The position numbers were made by a program, and so were the translations under genes. Below are positions 1 through 8,791 of a stretch of 64,000 nt of DNA, in pieces. Source of the DNA: Chloroflexota bacterium (GTDB taxonomy: Bacteria > Chloroflexota > Anaerolineae > Aggregatilineales > UBA2796). The stretch lies in contig JAJPHV010000088.1 in assembly GCA_021325095.1 (NCBI GenBank), forward strand, positions 62,001-126,000, read 5' to 3'. Every line of letters starts with the position of its first letter. Within the stretch, counting starts at the first letter, position 1. The notes beneath the pieces are model-generated. The model did not search any database. It was not told the DNA's origin and saw nothing but the letters and a program-made list of their open reading frames with translations.

Positions 1-1
1 T

Positions 2-505
2 TTTAGCCCGGCCAGGGACGAGGCCATCGTCAACGTCAACTGGGAGCAGCTTCCCAACGAGAACAGCGCCATCAGCCTGAATCCATCCCAGCTCGATCCC
101 ATCTTCGGTCAGCCCGTCACTCACCTGGACTGGCGGCTGCTCGATGCCGACAAACGCACCCTCGCGCGTGCGCTTGAATTGTGCCGGGCCTATCTGCAAG
201 CGCGGGGAGCGACAGCCTTTGATCTGATCACCGACCTGAGCGGCGGCGCGGATCACTGGTCTTTCGCGCCGGACGAAGGAGCGCTAGCGACGGGCGACCA
301 TCACATGGGCGCGCTGCGCATGTCTGCCGGCAGCCAGGATGGCATCGTCAACCCCGATTCGCGCCTGCACTCGGTGGATAACCTGTACATCGCCGGATGC
401 AGCGTCTTCCCGACGGGCGGCTTCGCCAACCCGACCCTGACCATCATCGCCCTGGCGCTGCGCCTGGCCGATCATCTGAGGGCGGCCCTGACAACCATGC
501 CCTAA
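2..505 (+). CDS. GMC-family oxidoreductase, C-terminal part (cut by window start)
   Basis: The open frame runs in from the left edge and ends at TAA 503-505, giving about 167 residues. It carries the C-terminal GMC signatures: HHMGALRM, matching the HHMGTTRM-like active-site region, and the FAD/dimer segment NLYIAGCSVFPTGGFANPT. The GMC family (glucose, choline and cellobiose oxidoreductases) oxidises alcohols using FAD; the substrate cannot be told from this fragment. The N-terminal FAD-binding Rossmann part lies outside the window. A palindromic repeat follows the stop codon. Family assignment is secure, substrate unknown. Confidence 0.9.
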   Translation, partial: FSPARDEAIVNVNWEQLPNENSAISLNPSQLDPIFGQPVTHLDWRLLDADKRTLARALELCRAYLQARGATAFDLITDLSGGADHWSFAPDEGALATGDHHMGALRMSAGSQDGIVNPDSRLHSVDNLYIAGCSVFPTGGFANPTLTIIALALRLADHLRAALTTMP

Positions 506-530
506 ACCCAAGACCTTTAAGTTAAGGAGA

Positions 531-648
531 TATACCTCACCCCCTGACCCCGCCGAGGAGTGCATCGGTTCCGCTGCGCAGAGAGGGGGAACCGACCGGT
601 CCAGACTCCCCTCTCCACCTTGTGGAGAGGGGTTGGGGGTGAGGTCAA
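531..648. repeat. Palindromic intergenic repeat, copy 1 (long form)
   Basis: An outer inverted pair (CCTCACCCCCTGACCCC at 535-551 and GGGGTTGGGGGTGAGG near 629-644) encloses two short hairpins of CTCTCC/GGAGAG type. The same modules recur at about ten other places in the window, nearly always between genes. This is the most complete copy. Confidence 0.8.
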
Positions 649-678
649 CTACAGACCCTCGCATAAAAGGTATTGGCC

Positions 679-1320
679 CTAGACTTGCGGCCCAAACTCG
701 CACGGTGGGCGGGTGGGCGAACACGTGATCGTGCGCCTGGGCCAGATGCCGTACTCGGCTAACGCGGCAATGACCGTGCACAGCGGCAGCCCGACCACGT
801 TCGTGTAGCAGCCATCAAGCCGCGCCACCGGGTGAAAGCCTGCGTGCTGGATGGCGTACCCCCCGGCCTTGCCAATCGGATCGCCCGACGCCACATAGGC
901 CGCGATCTCCTCGTCTGTATACGGGCGCATGGTCACTCTGGTTGTTGTCAGGCGTGACGTGCTCTGCCCCGATCCGGCATCCAGCAGCGTGATGCCGGTG
1001 TGGACGACATGAACGCGATTGCGCAGTTGGCGCAGCATCGCCGCCGCGTGTTCGGCGTCGTCGGGCTTGCCGAGAATCTGGTCACCATCGACCACCGTCG
1101 TGTCGGCGCTCAGGATCACGCCGCTGTCCAGACTCGCCATACTGCCTGTACTGACTGCCCAGGCTTTTTGCAGGCTCAGGCGCAGCACGTAATCGGCGGG
1201 CGCTTCGCCCGGCTGAGGTGTTTCGTCGATGTCGGGCCGAGCGACAGTGAAGGCCAACCCGACAGCCGTCAGCAGGTCAAAACGGCGCGGGGAACTCGAA
1301 GCCAGGATCAGAGGTTTCAC
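679..1320 (-). CDS. maf: Maf-like nucleoside triphosphate pyrophosphatase
   Basis: Maf proteins hydrolyse non-canonical or modified nucleoside triphosphates (dTTP/UTP or m7GTP subfamilies) to the monophosphate plus pyrophosphate. The 213-residue product opens with the family signature LILASSSPRRFDLL and keeps PDIDE, the SLQKA helix, the ILSADTTVV motif with its catalytic Asp, and GKAGGYAIQ. The length is usual for the family. The start is GTG at 1318-1320, with only weak Shine-Dalgarno pairing. Palindromic repeats lie on both sides. Which nucleotide is preferred is not decided here. Confidence 0.93.
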   Translation of the reverse strand: MKPLILASSSPRRFDLLTAVGLAFTVARPDIDETPQPGEAPADYVLRLSLQKAWAVSTGSMASLDSGVILSADTTVVDGDQILGKPDDAEHAAAMLRQLRNRVHVVHTGITLLDAGSGQSTSRLTTTRVTMRPYTDEEIAAYVASGDPIGKAGGYAIQHAGFHPVARLDGCYTNVVGLPLCTVIAALAEYGIWPRRTITCSPTRPPCEFGPQV

Positions 1321-1333
1321 GGAGATTCTCGTT

Positions 1334-1402
1334 TCACCTCACCTCCCTTAGCCTGGCGGTTCCCCTCTCTGCATTCGGAGAGGGGGCAGGAGGTGAGGTG
1401 AA
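1334..1402. repeat. Palindromic intergenic repeat, copy 2
   Basis: TTCACCTCACCTCCC on the left and AGGTGAGGTGAAC on the right flank an inner CCCCTCTCTGCATTCGGAGAGGGG hairpin (split here as CCCCTCTC and GAGAGGGG). It sits between maf and the substrate-binding protein gene. Confidence 0.75.
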
Positions 1403-1484
1403 CAAAAGGAGCGCGTCTCAACTCCAGCCGGAGAGGTTCCAGGGCTGCGGTCTTAACGCAGCCCACAGTCCTCATCGTCTCGTG

Positions 1485-3290
1485 CTACTGGGCACTGCCC
1501 TTTCCAGCGCGGGCCGCAAGCTGCGCTTCCTGGTCGATGATGCGCGTATCCCAGTGGTCGCCGCCGAACAGGCCGTCTGTCTGGAAGAAGCCCTTATACC
1601 AGGGCTTGACCAGCCCGGCCTCAACGCCCACATACAGCGGAGCCATCGGGAACTCGCCGTCCTTGCCAAAGAAGGCTTCTTCAATTTCCCGGTACATCTG
1701 GTCGCGCTTCTTGGGATCGGTTTCCAGGTCGGCAGCATCGATCTTCTTATCCACGTCGGTGCAGGGCCGTTTGAAGTCATTCTCTGCGTTGCAGTGCAGT
1801 ACGTCGCGCATCCAGTTATGGGCGTCCGGGTAGTCGGCGTTCCAGCCCAGCGTGTACATGTTGGGGCGCTGGGGCGTCGGCACATCCGGCTTGATACTCT
1901 TGAGCAGTACCGAGAATTCCGCTTCTTCGACGTTGATCAGGCTGGCGTCGCAGCCCAGGTTGGTCTGCACCTGGTTTTGCAGGAATTCCGCCCAATCAGT
2001 TGCCCCGGCATAGGTCAGAATCGTGATGCTGGGGAAGCCTTCGCAGTCCTTATAGCCAGCCGCTTCCATTTCGGCGTTCGCGTAATCCGGGTCGAAACCG
2101 GGGTTGTCGGGCTTGCCCAGCGCCACCTCATTGATCGGCACCGCCCCACGAATGCCTGGCGGCATAAAGTGCGCCATCGGCACGCCCAGGCCATCGGCCA
2201 GTTCGGACACGAACACCTTGCGGTCAATGGCCGCGCTGAAGGCCCGGCGAACGTGTACGTTATCGAAAGGCGGCTTGTCGTACATGAAGCCGAAGTAATA
2301 GGTGGCAAGCACGGTACGCTGGTAGTATTCCTTGCTGCGTTCTTTGTCGTTGCGGATGCTGTTCAGCTCGGCGCGCGGAATACCGCTGGAGTCCACTTCG
2401 TTGTTCTGGTACAGGCTGTAAATCGTGCTGGCGTCCTTGACTACAATCGTTTGCAGCCGCTCGACATTGCCGCCGTAGGTATTCTCGACATCCTTCGGGT
2501 ACAGCGGGTTCTTGACGTACACGCGGCTGACATTGCGATCCCAGGTGTCGAGCAGGTAAGGGCCATCGGTCACGATGTTGCCCGGCTCGATCCATTTGTC
2601 GCCAAACTCCGCAATCGTTTCCTTCGGCACGGCCCGGAACATCCACATGCTGGTCGTGCTCAGGAAGAAGGGCAGCGAGCCATTGGTCGTGATCTGCAAC
2701 TGCGTGTCGCTCAACGCCTTGACGGCGATCTGGTCAAAATCGCTGTCTTTGATCTGCGAGGGCTTGATCTTGGATACCACGTCGCAGCCCTTGATGACAG
2801 AAGCCGCTACCGGAGTATAGAAACTGCCCAGCCGGGGGTCGCAGGCCCGCTTGATGCCGTACTCAAAATCGCCTGCTACCACCTTGCGCACTTCGGTCGC
2901 TTTCTTTGTGGCAGGGTCGTAGCGCACCCAGGGCACGTCGTTGCGCAGGGTGAACGTCCACACGTCGCCCTTGTCGTTTTTCTCCCACTTGGTCGCCATT
3001 TCCGCCCGAATCTGCGTGGTCTTGGGGTCAACGTCGGTCAGGCCCAGGAACAGGTTCTCGACGGGCTGCACCGAGAGGGAATCCTCGGTTCGCTGTGGGT
3101 CGAGCGTCGGGATCAGGCTGGCCGTTGCGCCATAGATCGTCACCGGCTCCGTGCCTTGCAGCATGGGGCTGGTCAGCGTGATGGTGTTGTCGCCCGTCGA
3201 GGCGTGGACGGCGCTCAACGGCGCAGCAAGCACCACAGCGGAAACGATGGCGGCAAACAAGAAACCTCGTATTCGCTTACTGCCGGACAT
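1485..3290 (-). CDS. ABC transporter substrate-binding protein, oligopeptide type (SBP_bac_5)
   Basis: Extracytoplasmic binding protein of the OppA/DppA family, 601 residues from the chosen ATG at 3288-3290. That start has AGAAGGAG about 9 bases upstream and is followed by a signal peptide (basic start, then a hydrophobic run ending near AVHAS). Family features include ASLIPTLDPQRTEDSL near the mature N terminus, the central VTDGPYLLD segment, and the FDNVHVRRAFSAAIDR block. No Opp permease or ATPase gene is next to it, so it is an orphan binding protein that may use a transporter coded elsewhere. Ligand unknown. A longer frame extends upstream to 3392 but lacks a signal peptide at its start. 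Confidence 0.92.
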   Translation of the reverse strand: MSGSKRIRGFLFAAIVSAVVLAAPLSAVHASTGDNTITLTSPMLQGTEPVTIYGATASLIPTLDPQRTEDSLSVQPVENLFLGLTDVDPKTTQIRAEMATKWEKNDKGDVWTFTLRNDVPWVRYDPATKKATEVRKVVAGDFEYGIKRACDPRLGSFYTPVAASVIKGCDVVSKIKPSQIKDSDFDQIAVKALSDTQLQITTNGSLPFFLSTTSMWMFRAVPKETIAEFGDKWIEPGNIVTDGPYLLDTWDRNVSRVYVKNPLYPKDVENTYGGNVERLQTIVVKDASTIYSLYQNNEVDSSGIPRAELNSIRNDKERSKEYYQRTVLATYYFGFMYDKPPFDNVHVRRAFSAAIDRKVFVSELADGLGVPMAHFMPPGIRGAVPINEVALGKPDNPGFDPDYANAEMEAAGYKDCEGFPSITILTYAGATDWAEFLQNQVQTNLGCDASLINVEEAEFSVLLKSIKPDVPTPQRPNMYTLGWNADYPDAHNWMRDVLHCNAENDFKRPCTDVDKKIDAADLETDPKKRDQMYREIEEAFFGKDGEFPMAPLYVGVEAGLVKPWYKGFFQTDGLFGGDHWDTRIIDQEAQLAARAGKGSAQ

Positions 3291-3501
3291 TGCAAAGACT
3301 CCTTCTGAAATACCGCTAACATCGAAATACGCTGCCGAGGGCTGTTCTGGCGCCCGGCGGATCAAGTTCACAACTCCTTTCGGCTCTGGCATTCACATCG
3401 TAGTGTATCAATACTCTCACGGATTGAGATTTACGCCAAGCCGCCTTTTTAATCTAACGTTAATGTCAGGCGCGTCGGAATGCTGCACACGCTTGCCCAC
3501 T

Positions 3502-3548
3502 ACGAACTCCCTCTCTGCGAAGCGGAGAGGGGTTGGAGGTGAGGTTAA
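3502..3548. repeat. Palindromic intergenic repeat, copy 3
   Basis: Short form: CCCTCTCTGCG / CGGAGAGGGG hairpin followed by TTGGAGGTGAGGTTAACC. It lies between polA and the substrate-binding protein gene, 14 bases beyond the polA stop. Confidence 0.75.
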
Positions 3549-3561
3549 CCATCCAGTGCGG

Positions 3562-6363
3562 TCACACCTTCTCCTCCACCGCTTCCATCTCTGCCCAGTT
3601 CAGGCCAACACTCGCTTCCGCGCGCAGCGGCACGGACAGCTTGACGGCACTTTCCATCACCTCTCGGACGAGCGCTGCCGTCTGCGGGATGTCGTCGTCC
3701 GGCACTTCCAGCACCAGTTCGTCGTGCACCTGCAAGATCAGCCGGGCGCGGGGCCGTTCCGTCTTCAGCCGTGCCGAAAGGTGGATCATGGCGATCTTGA
3801 TGATGTCGGCTGCCGTTCCCTGCACCGGCATGTTGATCGCTTCTCGCTCGGCGCGGGCACGCACCACGCTGGCGACGTGGCTGCCGTCGCCCGATCCCAG
3901 GCCGGGGAAATAGCGCCGCCGCCCCATCAGCGTTTCAAGATAGCCGTACTCGTAAGCCTTTTGCTTGCTGCTTTCCAGGTAAGCCTTGACGCTCGGCAAG
4001 CGCTGGAAATAAGTCTTGATGAACTGTTCCGCCTCAGCTATCGATAGGCCGCTCTCGCGGGCCAGTCGATAGGCGCCCATGCCGTACAGCAGCCCGAAGT
4101 TGACCCGCTTGGCAAGATAGCGCTGCTCTTTCGTCACCTGCTCATAGGGGATGTTATACACGGCAGCAGCCGTCGCCCGGTGAATGTCTCGTTCCTGCTG
4201 GAACGACTCGATCAGGAAGGATTCCTTGCTGAAGTCAGCCAGGATGCGCAGTTCGATCTGGCTGTAATCGACGGCCAGCAGGTGGTAGCCGGGCGGCGCG
4301 ATAAACGCCTTGCGTACCCGGCGGCCTTCCTCCGTGCGGACGGGGATGTTCTGCAAATTCGGGTTCTCGCTGCTGATCCGGCCCGTCACCGCCCCCGTCT
4401 GGTTGTAATAGGTGTGGACACGCCCTTCCTCATCGGCCAGCGCCGGCAGCGCGTCCACGTAAGTGCTGCGTAACTTGTCTAGCGTGCGCCATTCGATGAT
4501 GCGCCCCACGATCTCGTGGTGCGGTTGAAGCACTTCCAGTGCATCGGCGTCGATGGAATAGCCGTGTATGCTCTTGCTCAGGCCCTTCGTGGGCAGGTTC
4601 AGTTTCTTGAACAGGATGTCGTTAAGCTGCTTCAGGCTGCCGATCTTGAACGGCTCGCCCGCCAGCGCGTAGATGTCTTCCTCGATGGCTTTCAGACGCT
4701 CAGAGAATTCGCGGCTCAGTTCGGCCAGGTACGGCAGATCGACCTTCGCCCCGGCTATGATCATGTCCACAAGCACGGGTACGAGCGGCATCTCAATCTC
4801 GCTGAACAGTTTCCACAGGTTCCGTTTCGGGTCTTCCAATTCCGCCCGCAGCTTGTCCACCAGCCGAAACGTGATCGCGGCGTCGGCGGCAGCGTAAGGC
4901 GCAACACGATATACGGACACCCGATCCATCGTGATCTGGGCTTTGCCCTTGCCGATCAACTCGTCGATGTGCGTCATGCGAACGTTCAGTCGGTCTTCAG
5001 CCTGATCCTTCAGGCCCTTGCGCCGACTGTCCGGGTTGATCAGCCATTCGGCCAGCATCGTGTCGAACGTGATCGGCGTCACGTCCAATCCGTTGCGGCG
5101 CATGATCACCAGGTCGTAGGCGGCGTTGTGTGCCCACTTCGATTTGCGCAGATCGGTCAGGGCCGGGCGCAGCGCCCGAATCACGCGCTCCAGCGGCAAC
5201 TGGCGGGGGGCATCAACGTGCCCGACCGGGATGTAGTAGCCCTCGCGCTCGTTGACGGCCAGCGAAATACCGACCAGCATGGCGCGCATCTGGTCGGTAC
5301 CAGTCGTTTCGGTATCAAAGGCGATGGTCATCGCCCGGTCAAGGACGCGCACCAGGTCATCCAGCGCCGCCTCAGTATCGACGATGATCGTCTCGACCAG
5401 GTGCGGAATGGGCGCATCGCGTTCGGGTGCATCCACGTCGAACAGATTCATTTGCTGCGAGGCTTTGTCGTTAATGGCCTGCACGGTGGGCGCGATCCGC
5501 TGCGCGAAGGAGCGAAATTGCAGCGTTCGGAACAGTTGCAGCACCACCGCCGGGTCGAAATCGTGGGCTTTGCACTTTTCGAGTTCAACTTGCAGCGGGA
5601 TGTCCGTCTTGATCTGGGCCAGGCCCTTGCTCATAAAGGCCAGTTCACGGCCTGCTTCCAGCAGTTCGCGGCGCTTGCCCTTCTGCTCATCCAGGTGGGC
5701 GTAGATGTTTTCCAGGCTGTCGTACTGCTTAAGCAGTTCTGTTGCCGTCTTGTCCCCGATGCCCTTGACGCCGGGGATGTTATCCGAACTGTCACCTTTC
5801 AAGCCCTTGTAATCGGGAATCTGGTCGGGCCGGATGCCCATGTCTGCGATGACGCGGGCTACGTCGTACAACTGCGGCCCGTTGCGCCCGCCCCGGCCCG
5901 GCAACTGCACTGTTGTGTGCTCGTTGACCAGTTGCAACAGATCTCGATCCCCGGTGATGATCATCACGTCCACGCCCTGCGCTTCGGCCTGGCGCGTCAC
6001 CGTGCCGATCACGTCGTCCGCCTCGAATCCTTCTTTTTCCAGGATGGGGATGTTGAACGCCTGCACCAGTTCGCGGATGCGGTTCATCTGGACGATCATG
6101 TCGCCCTGCATCTTCTCGCGCGTGCCCTTGTATTCCGCGTATATTTCCTCGCGGCCACTCATCCCCTGGTCAAAACTGACGGCCAGGTAATCGACGGGCG
6201 GGCGCAGTTCCAGGATATCCATCAGCGTTCGGGCAAAGCCGTAAGTCGCATTCGTCGGCTCCCCCGCGCTGGTCGTGAACTGTTCGATGGGCAGCGCAAA
6301 ATACTGCTGGTAGGCCAGCGCGTGCCCATCGATCAAAATGAGTTTGGGGCGTGAGTCTGTCAT
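3562..6363 (-). CDS. polA: DNA polymerase I
   Basis: Replication and repair polymerase, 933 residues from ATG 6361-6363 (MTDSRPKLILIDGHALAYQ). Three domains are present. The 5'-3' exonuclease (about 1-290) has EGFEADDVIGT and the helix-hairpin-helix GVKGIGDKTA. The 3'-5' exonuclease (about 340-520) keeps its acidic residues in AFDTETTG, HNAAYD and YAAADA, so proofreading looks intact, unlike Taq polymerase. The polymerase domain has motif A DYSQIELRILA, motif B KRVNFGLLYGMGAY and motif C QVHDELVLEVP. A TATAAT-like box lies upstream at 6457-6462 on the same strand. The Shine-Dalgarno sequence is weak. An upstream in-frame extension to 6513 is not family-like and was dropped. Confidence 0.97.
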   Translation of the reverse strand: MTDSRPKLILIDGHALAYQQYFALPIEQFTTSAGEPTNATYGFARTLMDILELRPPVDYLAVSFDQGMSGREEIYAEYKGTREKMQGDMIVQMNRIRELVQAFNIPILEKEGFEADDVIGTVTRQAEAQGVDVMIITGDRDLLQLVNEHTTVQLPGRGGRNGPQLYDVARVIADMGIRPDQIPDYKGLKGDSSDNIPGVKGIGDKTATELLKQYDSLENIYAHLDEQKGKRRELLEAGRELAFMSKGLAQIKTDIPLQVELEKCKAHDFDPAVVLQLFRTLQFRSFAQRIAPTVQAINDKASQQMNLFDVDAPERDAPIPHLVETIIVDTEAALDDLVRVLDRAMTIAFDTETTGTDQMRAMLVGISLAVNEREGYYIPVGHVDAPRQLPLERVIRALRPALTDLRKSKWAHNAAYDLVIMRRNGLDVTPITFDTMLAEWLINPDSRRKGLKDQAEDRLNVRMTHIDELIGKGKAQITMDRVSVYRVAPYAAADAAITFRLVDKLRAELEDPKRNLWKLFSEIEMPLVPVLVDMIIAGAKVDLPYLAELSREFSERLKAIEEDIYALAGEPFKIGSLKQLNDILFKKLNLPTKGLSKSIHGYSIDADALEVLQPHHEIVGRIIEWRTLDKLRSTYVDALPALADEEGRVHTYYNQTGAVTGRISSENPNLQNIPVRTEEGRRVRKAFIAPPGYHLLAVDYSQIELRILADFSKESFLIESFQQERDIHRATAAAVYNIPYEQVTKEQRYLAKRVNFGLLYGMGAYRLARESGLSIAEAEQFIKTYFQRLPSVKAYLESSKQKAYEYGYLETLMGRRRYFPGLGSGDGSHVASVVRARAEREAINMPVQGTAADIIKIAMIHLSARLKTERPRARLILQVHDELVLEVPDDDIPQTAALVREVMESAVKLSVPLRAEASVGLNWAEMEAVEEKV

Positions 6364-6556
6364 AAACAATCCAGTCGGCGAAGGATCGCCACTTTTTTCT
6401 AAGGGAATCCCGGATTTAGCCAATCGAGCAGGCGGAATGAGGTTATGATCCGGCCAATTATACCCGGCCTGAGGCGCAATGGGTGAAAAGCCATCCTGCT
6501 TGTTTGGGCACAACCGGGAGTAAGAAACGGTCTGAACCCTTACGATTAATGACCGT

Positions 6557-8635
6557 TCAGGCCGCGTCCTGGGAATCGCGCCGATACTCCATGAAGCTGG
6601 CGATCTCTTGCTGCGTCACGGCCCGTCCTGGCGCGACGATGTAATAGGCATCGGCCCATAGCGCCGGGTCATTGGCGCGGGCCGCCGTTTCGCGCATCAG
6701 GGTTTCGACAGTGGCCGTCGGTGTCTCGTTGGCCGGGATGCTGACCTGCAAGCTCACATAGGTCGGCTGGATTTCGTAGCCCTGCACCTGCCAGGCATGA
6801 GCGGCAGCAATCGTGTTGACCCATTCAAGCAGGATGCCCGACGTTTCCGGGCTGATCATGTCGGCGCGGGGCAGCCACACGAAAGAATAGGCGGCGTATG
6901 GCCCTTCGGCGCGAGGTGGTGCGGGCGGGGCCGCCGGTACGGCTTCGGCAGTGGGTTGCGCACTGGCGGCCTCTATCGCTGCGTGCAGTCCTTCCGGTGC
7001 ACGCAGCCCCGTCGGGCGCGAGGGCAGCGTCCTGGCTGCTTCTGCCTGCTCGGTGGGCGGTTCGGGCACGCTTTCCAGCGCCTTGAGCAGGTTCCTGGCC
7101 TGCTGCCGGATGATGCGCAGCGGCGTTTCCGCCGGAAACAGCATCGACAGCGTCATCCTTTCGACGGTGCGGGTCGAGCACAACAAGTAATCGCCCGCGC
7201 CCGGCACGTGAATGAAGCGGATCAGCGCATTGCCATCGTCACTCGCGCCCTGCCATGCCTGGTTGATGCTGGCGACCACCCCGTTAATGGCCGTTTGCGC
7301 CAACTGCCCCGCCGACGCCAGCAGTTCCCCACTGCGCGTCAATACGGTGGCCTGGGCCGTCGAATCCACCGTCAACTGGGTCAACTGCACCGCGAGCGTG
7401 GCTGCCACCGGCTCTGGCCCGGTTTCCGGTTCAGTGCGCGCTTCCGTAGGCACTTCTGGCTGTGCAGCGGGTTGCGGCTGTGGCTCTGGTTGTACTTCTG
7501 GCTGCGGTTCGGAAGGCAGTTCGGCAGATGGCTCAGGTGGTGCGGGCGGGAAGGCCGTTGGCGGTGGCTCGTCGGGGATACTCGCCACGAAGGAGGGTTC
7601 CTCGCCCGAATCGAGCGTGTCAGGGGCGGCCCTCGGCGGTTCGGCGAACGGAGGCACGTGGACTCGTTCCCGATCTGTTTCGAGCTTCTTCTGAACGATC
7701 CCGCCGCCCGGCTGCGTGTCACCCGCCGTCACTGGCGGTTCGGGCGTGCCTGCTCCCGCAGAAGGTGGCACAGGTTGCGCCCCGGTAGTGTTGTTCGTTC
7801 GCGCGCTGGCCGCTGGCCCGACCAGCGTCGGCAGATCGGCGTCCTCGGCGGTCTGGCGCACCCAGGCCGGGATCACAGCCTCCTGGTCAACGCGCTCGAT
7901 GAAAGTATGCAGCGAAAGCTGCTCCAACGGAACCGTATCGTCAGCGGCTGCGCTCAAGGCCATGACTGCCAGGTCGGGGATCGGCTCCGCGACGGGCAGC
8001 GCGCGCTGCTCAGGCAGCGTGTCGGGCGGAGCGCCCTCCACCGGCGTAGCAGCCTGCCCGCTCACCAGCTCGCGGATAGTGGCGTGTTCGGGAATGGGCG
8101 GCTCGTCGATGACAGGCTCCGGTGGCATGGCAACTGGCCCCGCCACCAGTCGCCGGAACGTGTCGTCGGGCTGGATGCTCGGCTCGCTCACCACCGGGCC
8201 GGAGCCTTCGGGCAGGCTGGCAGGTGGCTGTTCGGCATCGGCGCGCCGCTCCTGCTCCTTCTTTGCCAGGCGCGCTTTGGCCGCCACCGCCTCGCGGATG
8301 ACCGGCGCAAGCTGGCGCGCAAAATACGGCTTGGTGATGCTGCCCTGCACATCTAGCGCCGGAAGCTGCGCCACCTGCTCCTTGCTGCGCGGGCTTGCCA
8401 GGATAAACAACCCCGGCTGAATGTCGCGCAGTGCCCAAATCAACCCCGGCAAATCCATGTCGTCGATGCCGAAATCGACAATCACAACATCCTGCGCCTC
8501 ACGTTGAAGCAGTTCGATGGCGGCCCGGCCACTGGCGAACACGTTGACCACGTAATCGCCGGATTGTTCCAGGGCACGCTTGACCGGTACTGTAAAGGCA
8601 ATGTCGGGGTCGATAACAAGCACTCTGATGGTCAT
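6557..8635 (-). CDS. Receiver-domain protein with Pro/Glu-rich linker, Roadblock-like segment and degenerate Y1-transposase-like C terminus
   Basis: The product has 692 residues. Residues 1-120 form a response-regulator receiver domain: acidic pair in VLVIDPD, phospho-acceptor Asp in VVIVDFGIDD, and the conserved Lys in SITKPYFARQL. Residues about 130-410 are a low-complexity Pro/Glu/Ala linker. Residues about 410-515 (ATVLTRSGELLASAG... then LLKALESV) resemble a Roadblock/LC7 fold; this is a weak call. Residues 577-692 resemble IS200/Y1 transposases: QPTYVSLQVSIP aligns with the usual PDHVHLLVSxP, LWADAYYIVAPGRAVT with LWxxxYFVxxxGxVT, and EIASFME with the catalytic helix IxxYIE. The HUH histidines are Tyr and Ser (626, 628) and the catalytic Tyr position is Phe (681), so strand cleavage is not expected. 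polA follows on the same strand. Role inferred: signalling, perhaps nucleic-acid or hairpin binding. Confidence 0.85.
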   Translation of the reverse strand: MTIRVLVIDPDIAFTVPVKRALEQSGDYVVNVFASGRAAIELLQREAQDVVIVDFGIDDMDLPGLIWALRDIQPGLFILASPRSKEQVAQLPALDVQGSITKPYFARQLAPVIREAVAAKARLAKKEQERRADAEQPPASLPEGSGPVVSEPSIQPDDTFRRLVAGPVAMPPEPVIDEPPIPEHATIRELVSGQAATPVEGAPPDTLPEQRALPVAEPIPDLAVMALSAAADDTVPLEQLSLHTFIERVDQEAVIPAWVRQTAEDADLPTLVGPAASARTNNTTGAQPVPPSAGAGTPEPPVTAGDTQPGGGIVQKKLETDRERVHVPPFAEPPRAAPDTLDSGEEPSFVASIPDEPPPTAFPPAPPEPSAELPSEPQPEVQPEPQPQPAAQPEVPTEARTEPETGPEPVAATLAVQLTQLTVDSTAQATVLTRSGELLASAGQLAQTAINGVVASINQAWQGASDDGNALIRFIHVPGAGDYLLCSTRTVERMTLSMLFPAETPLRIIRQQARNLLKALESVPEPPTEQAEAARTLPSRPTGLRAPEGLHAAIEAASAQPTAEAVPAAPPAPPRAEGPYAAYSFVWLPRADMISPETSGILLEWVNTIAAAHAWQVQGYEIQPTYVSLQVSIPANETPTATVETLMRETAARANDPALWADAYYIVAPGRAVTQQEIASFMEYRRDSQDAA

Positions 8636-8689
8636 GACCTTCTATTGTAATCCAAAATTCGCGCCAGCGCATGGCGCGTCACTGCCAGT

Positions 8690-8730
8690 TCCCCTCTCCA
8701 ACCTATGGAGAGAGGGTTAGGGGATGAGGC
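8690..8730. repeat. Palindromic intergenic repeat, copy 4
   Basis: Half form: CCCCTCTCCAACCTATGGAGAG followed by GGTTAGGGGATGAGG (split here). It lies between the divergent genes at 8635 and 8792. A TATAAT box follows at 8735-8740. Confidence 0.7.
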
Positions 8731-8791
8731 AGGCTATAATCACCCGCTGTTTGGTTACGTATTGGTACGGGTTCTGAGGAGACTTTCGCTC

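Noticed and set aside
531..648. CRISPR array or insertion-sequence remnant in the repeats
   Set aside because: Copies are dispersed, palindromic and not regularly spaced; no transposase, spacers or target duplications are visible.
1398..3308. 636-codon open frame on the plus strand
   Set aside because: It is antisense to the signal-peptide-bearing binding protein, has an Arg/Val/His-rich composition typical of high-GC shadow frames, and shows no family motif.
4516..6354. 612-codon open frame on the plus strand
   Set aside because: Antisense to polA, whose catalytic motifs are all in the minus-strand frame.
6557..6910. A true IS200/IS605 insertion
   Set aside because: The Y1-like segment is fused in frame to a receiver domain, has lost HUH and Tyr, and shows no subterminal hairpin pair or tnpB nearby.
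6797..8356. 519-codon Arg/Trp-rich open frame on the plus strand
   Set aside because: Antisense to the receiver-domain protein; a product so rich in Arg, Trp and Gly without motifs is a shadow.
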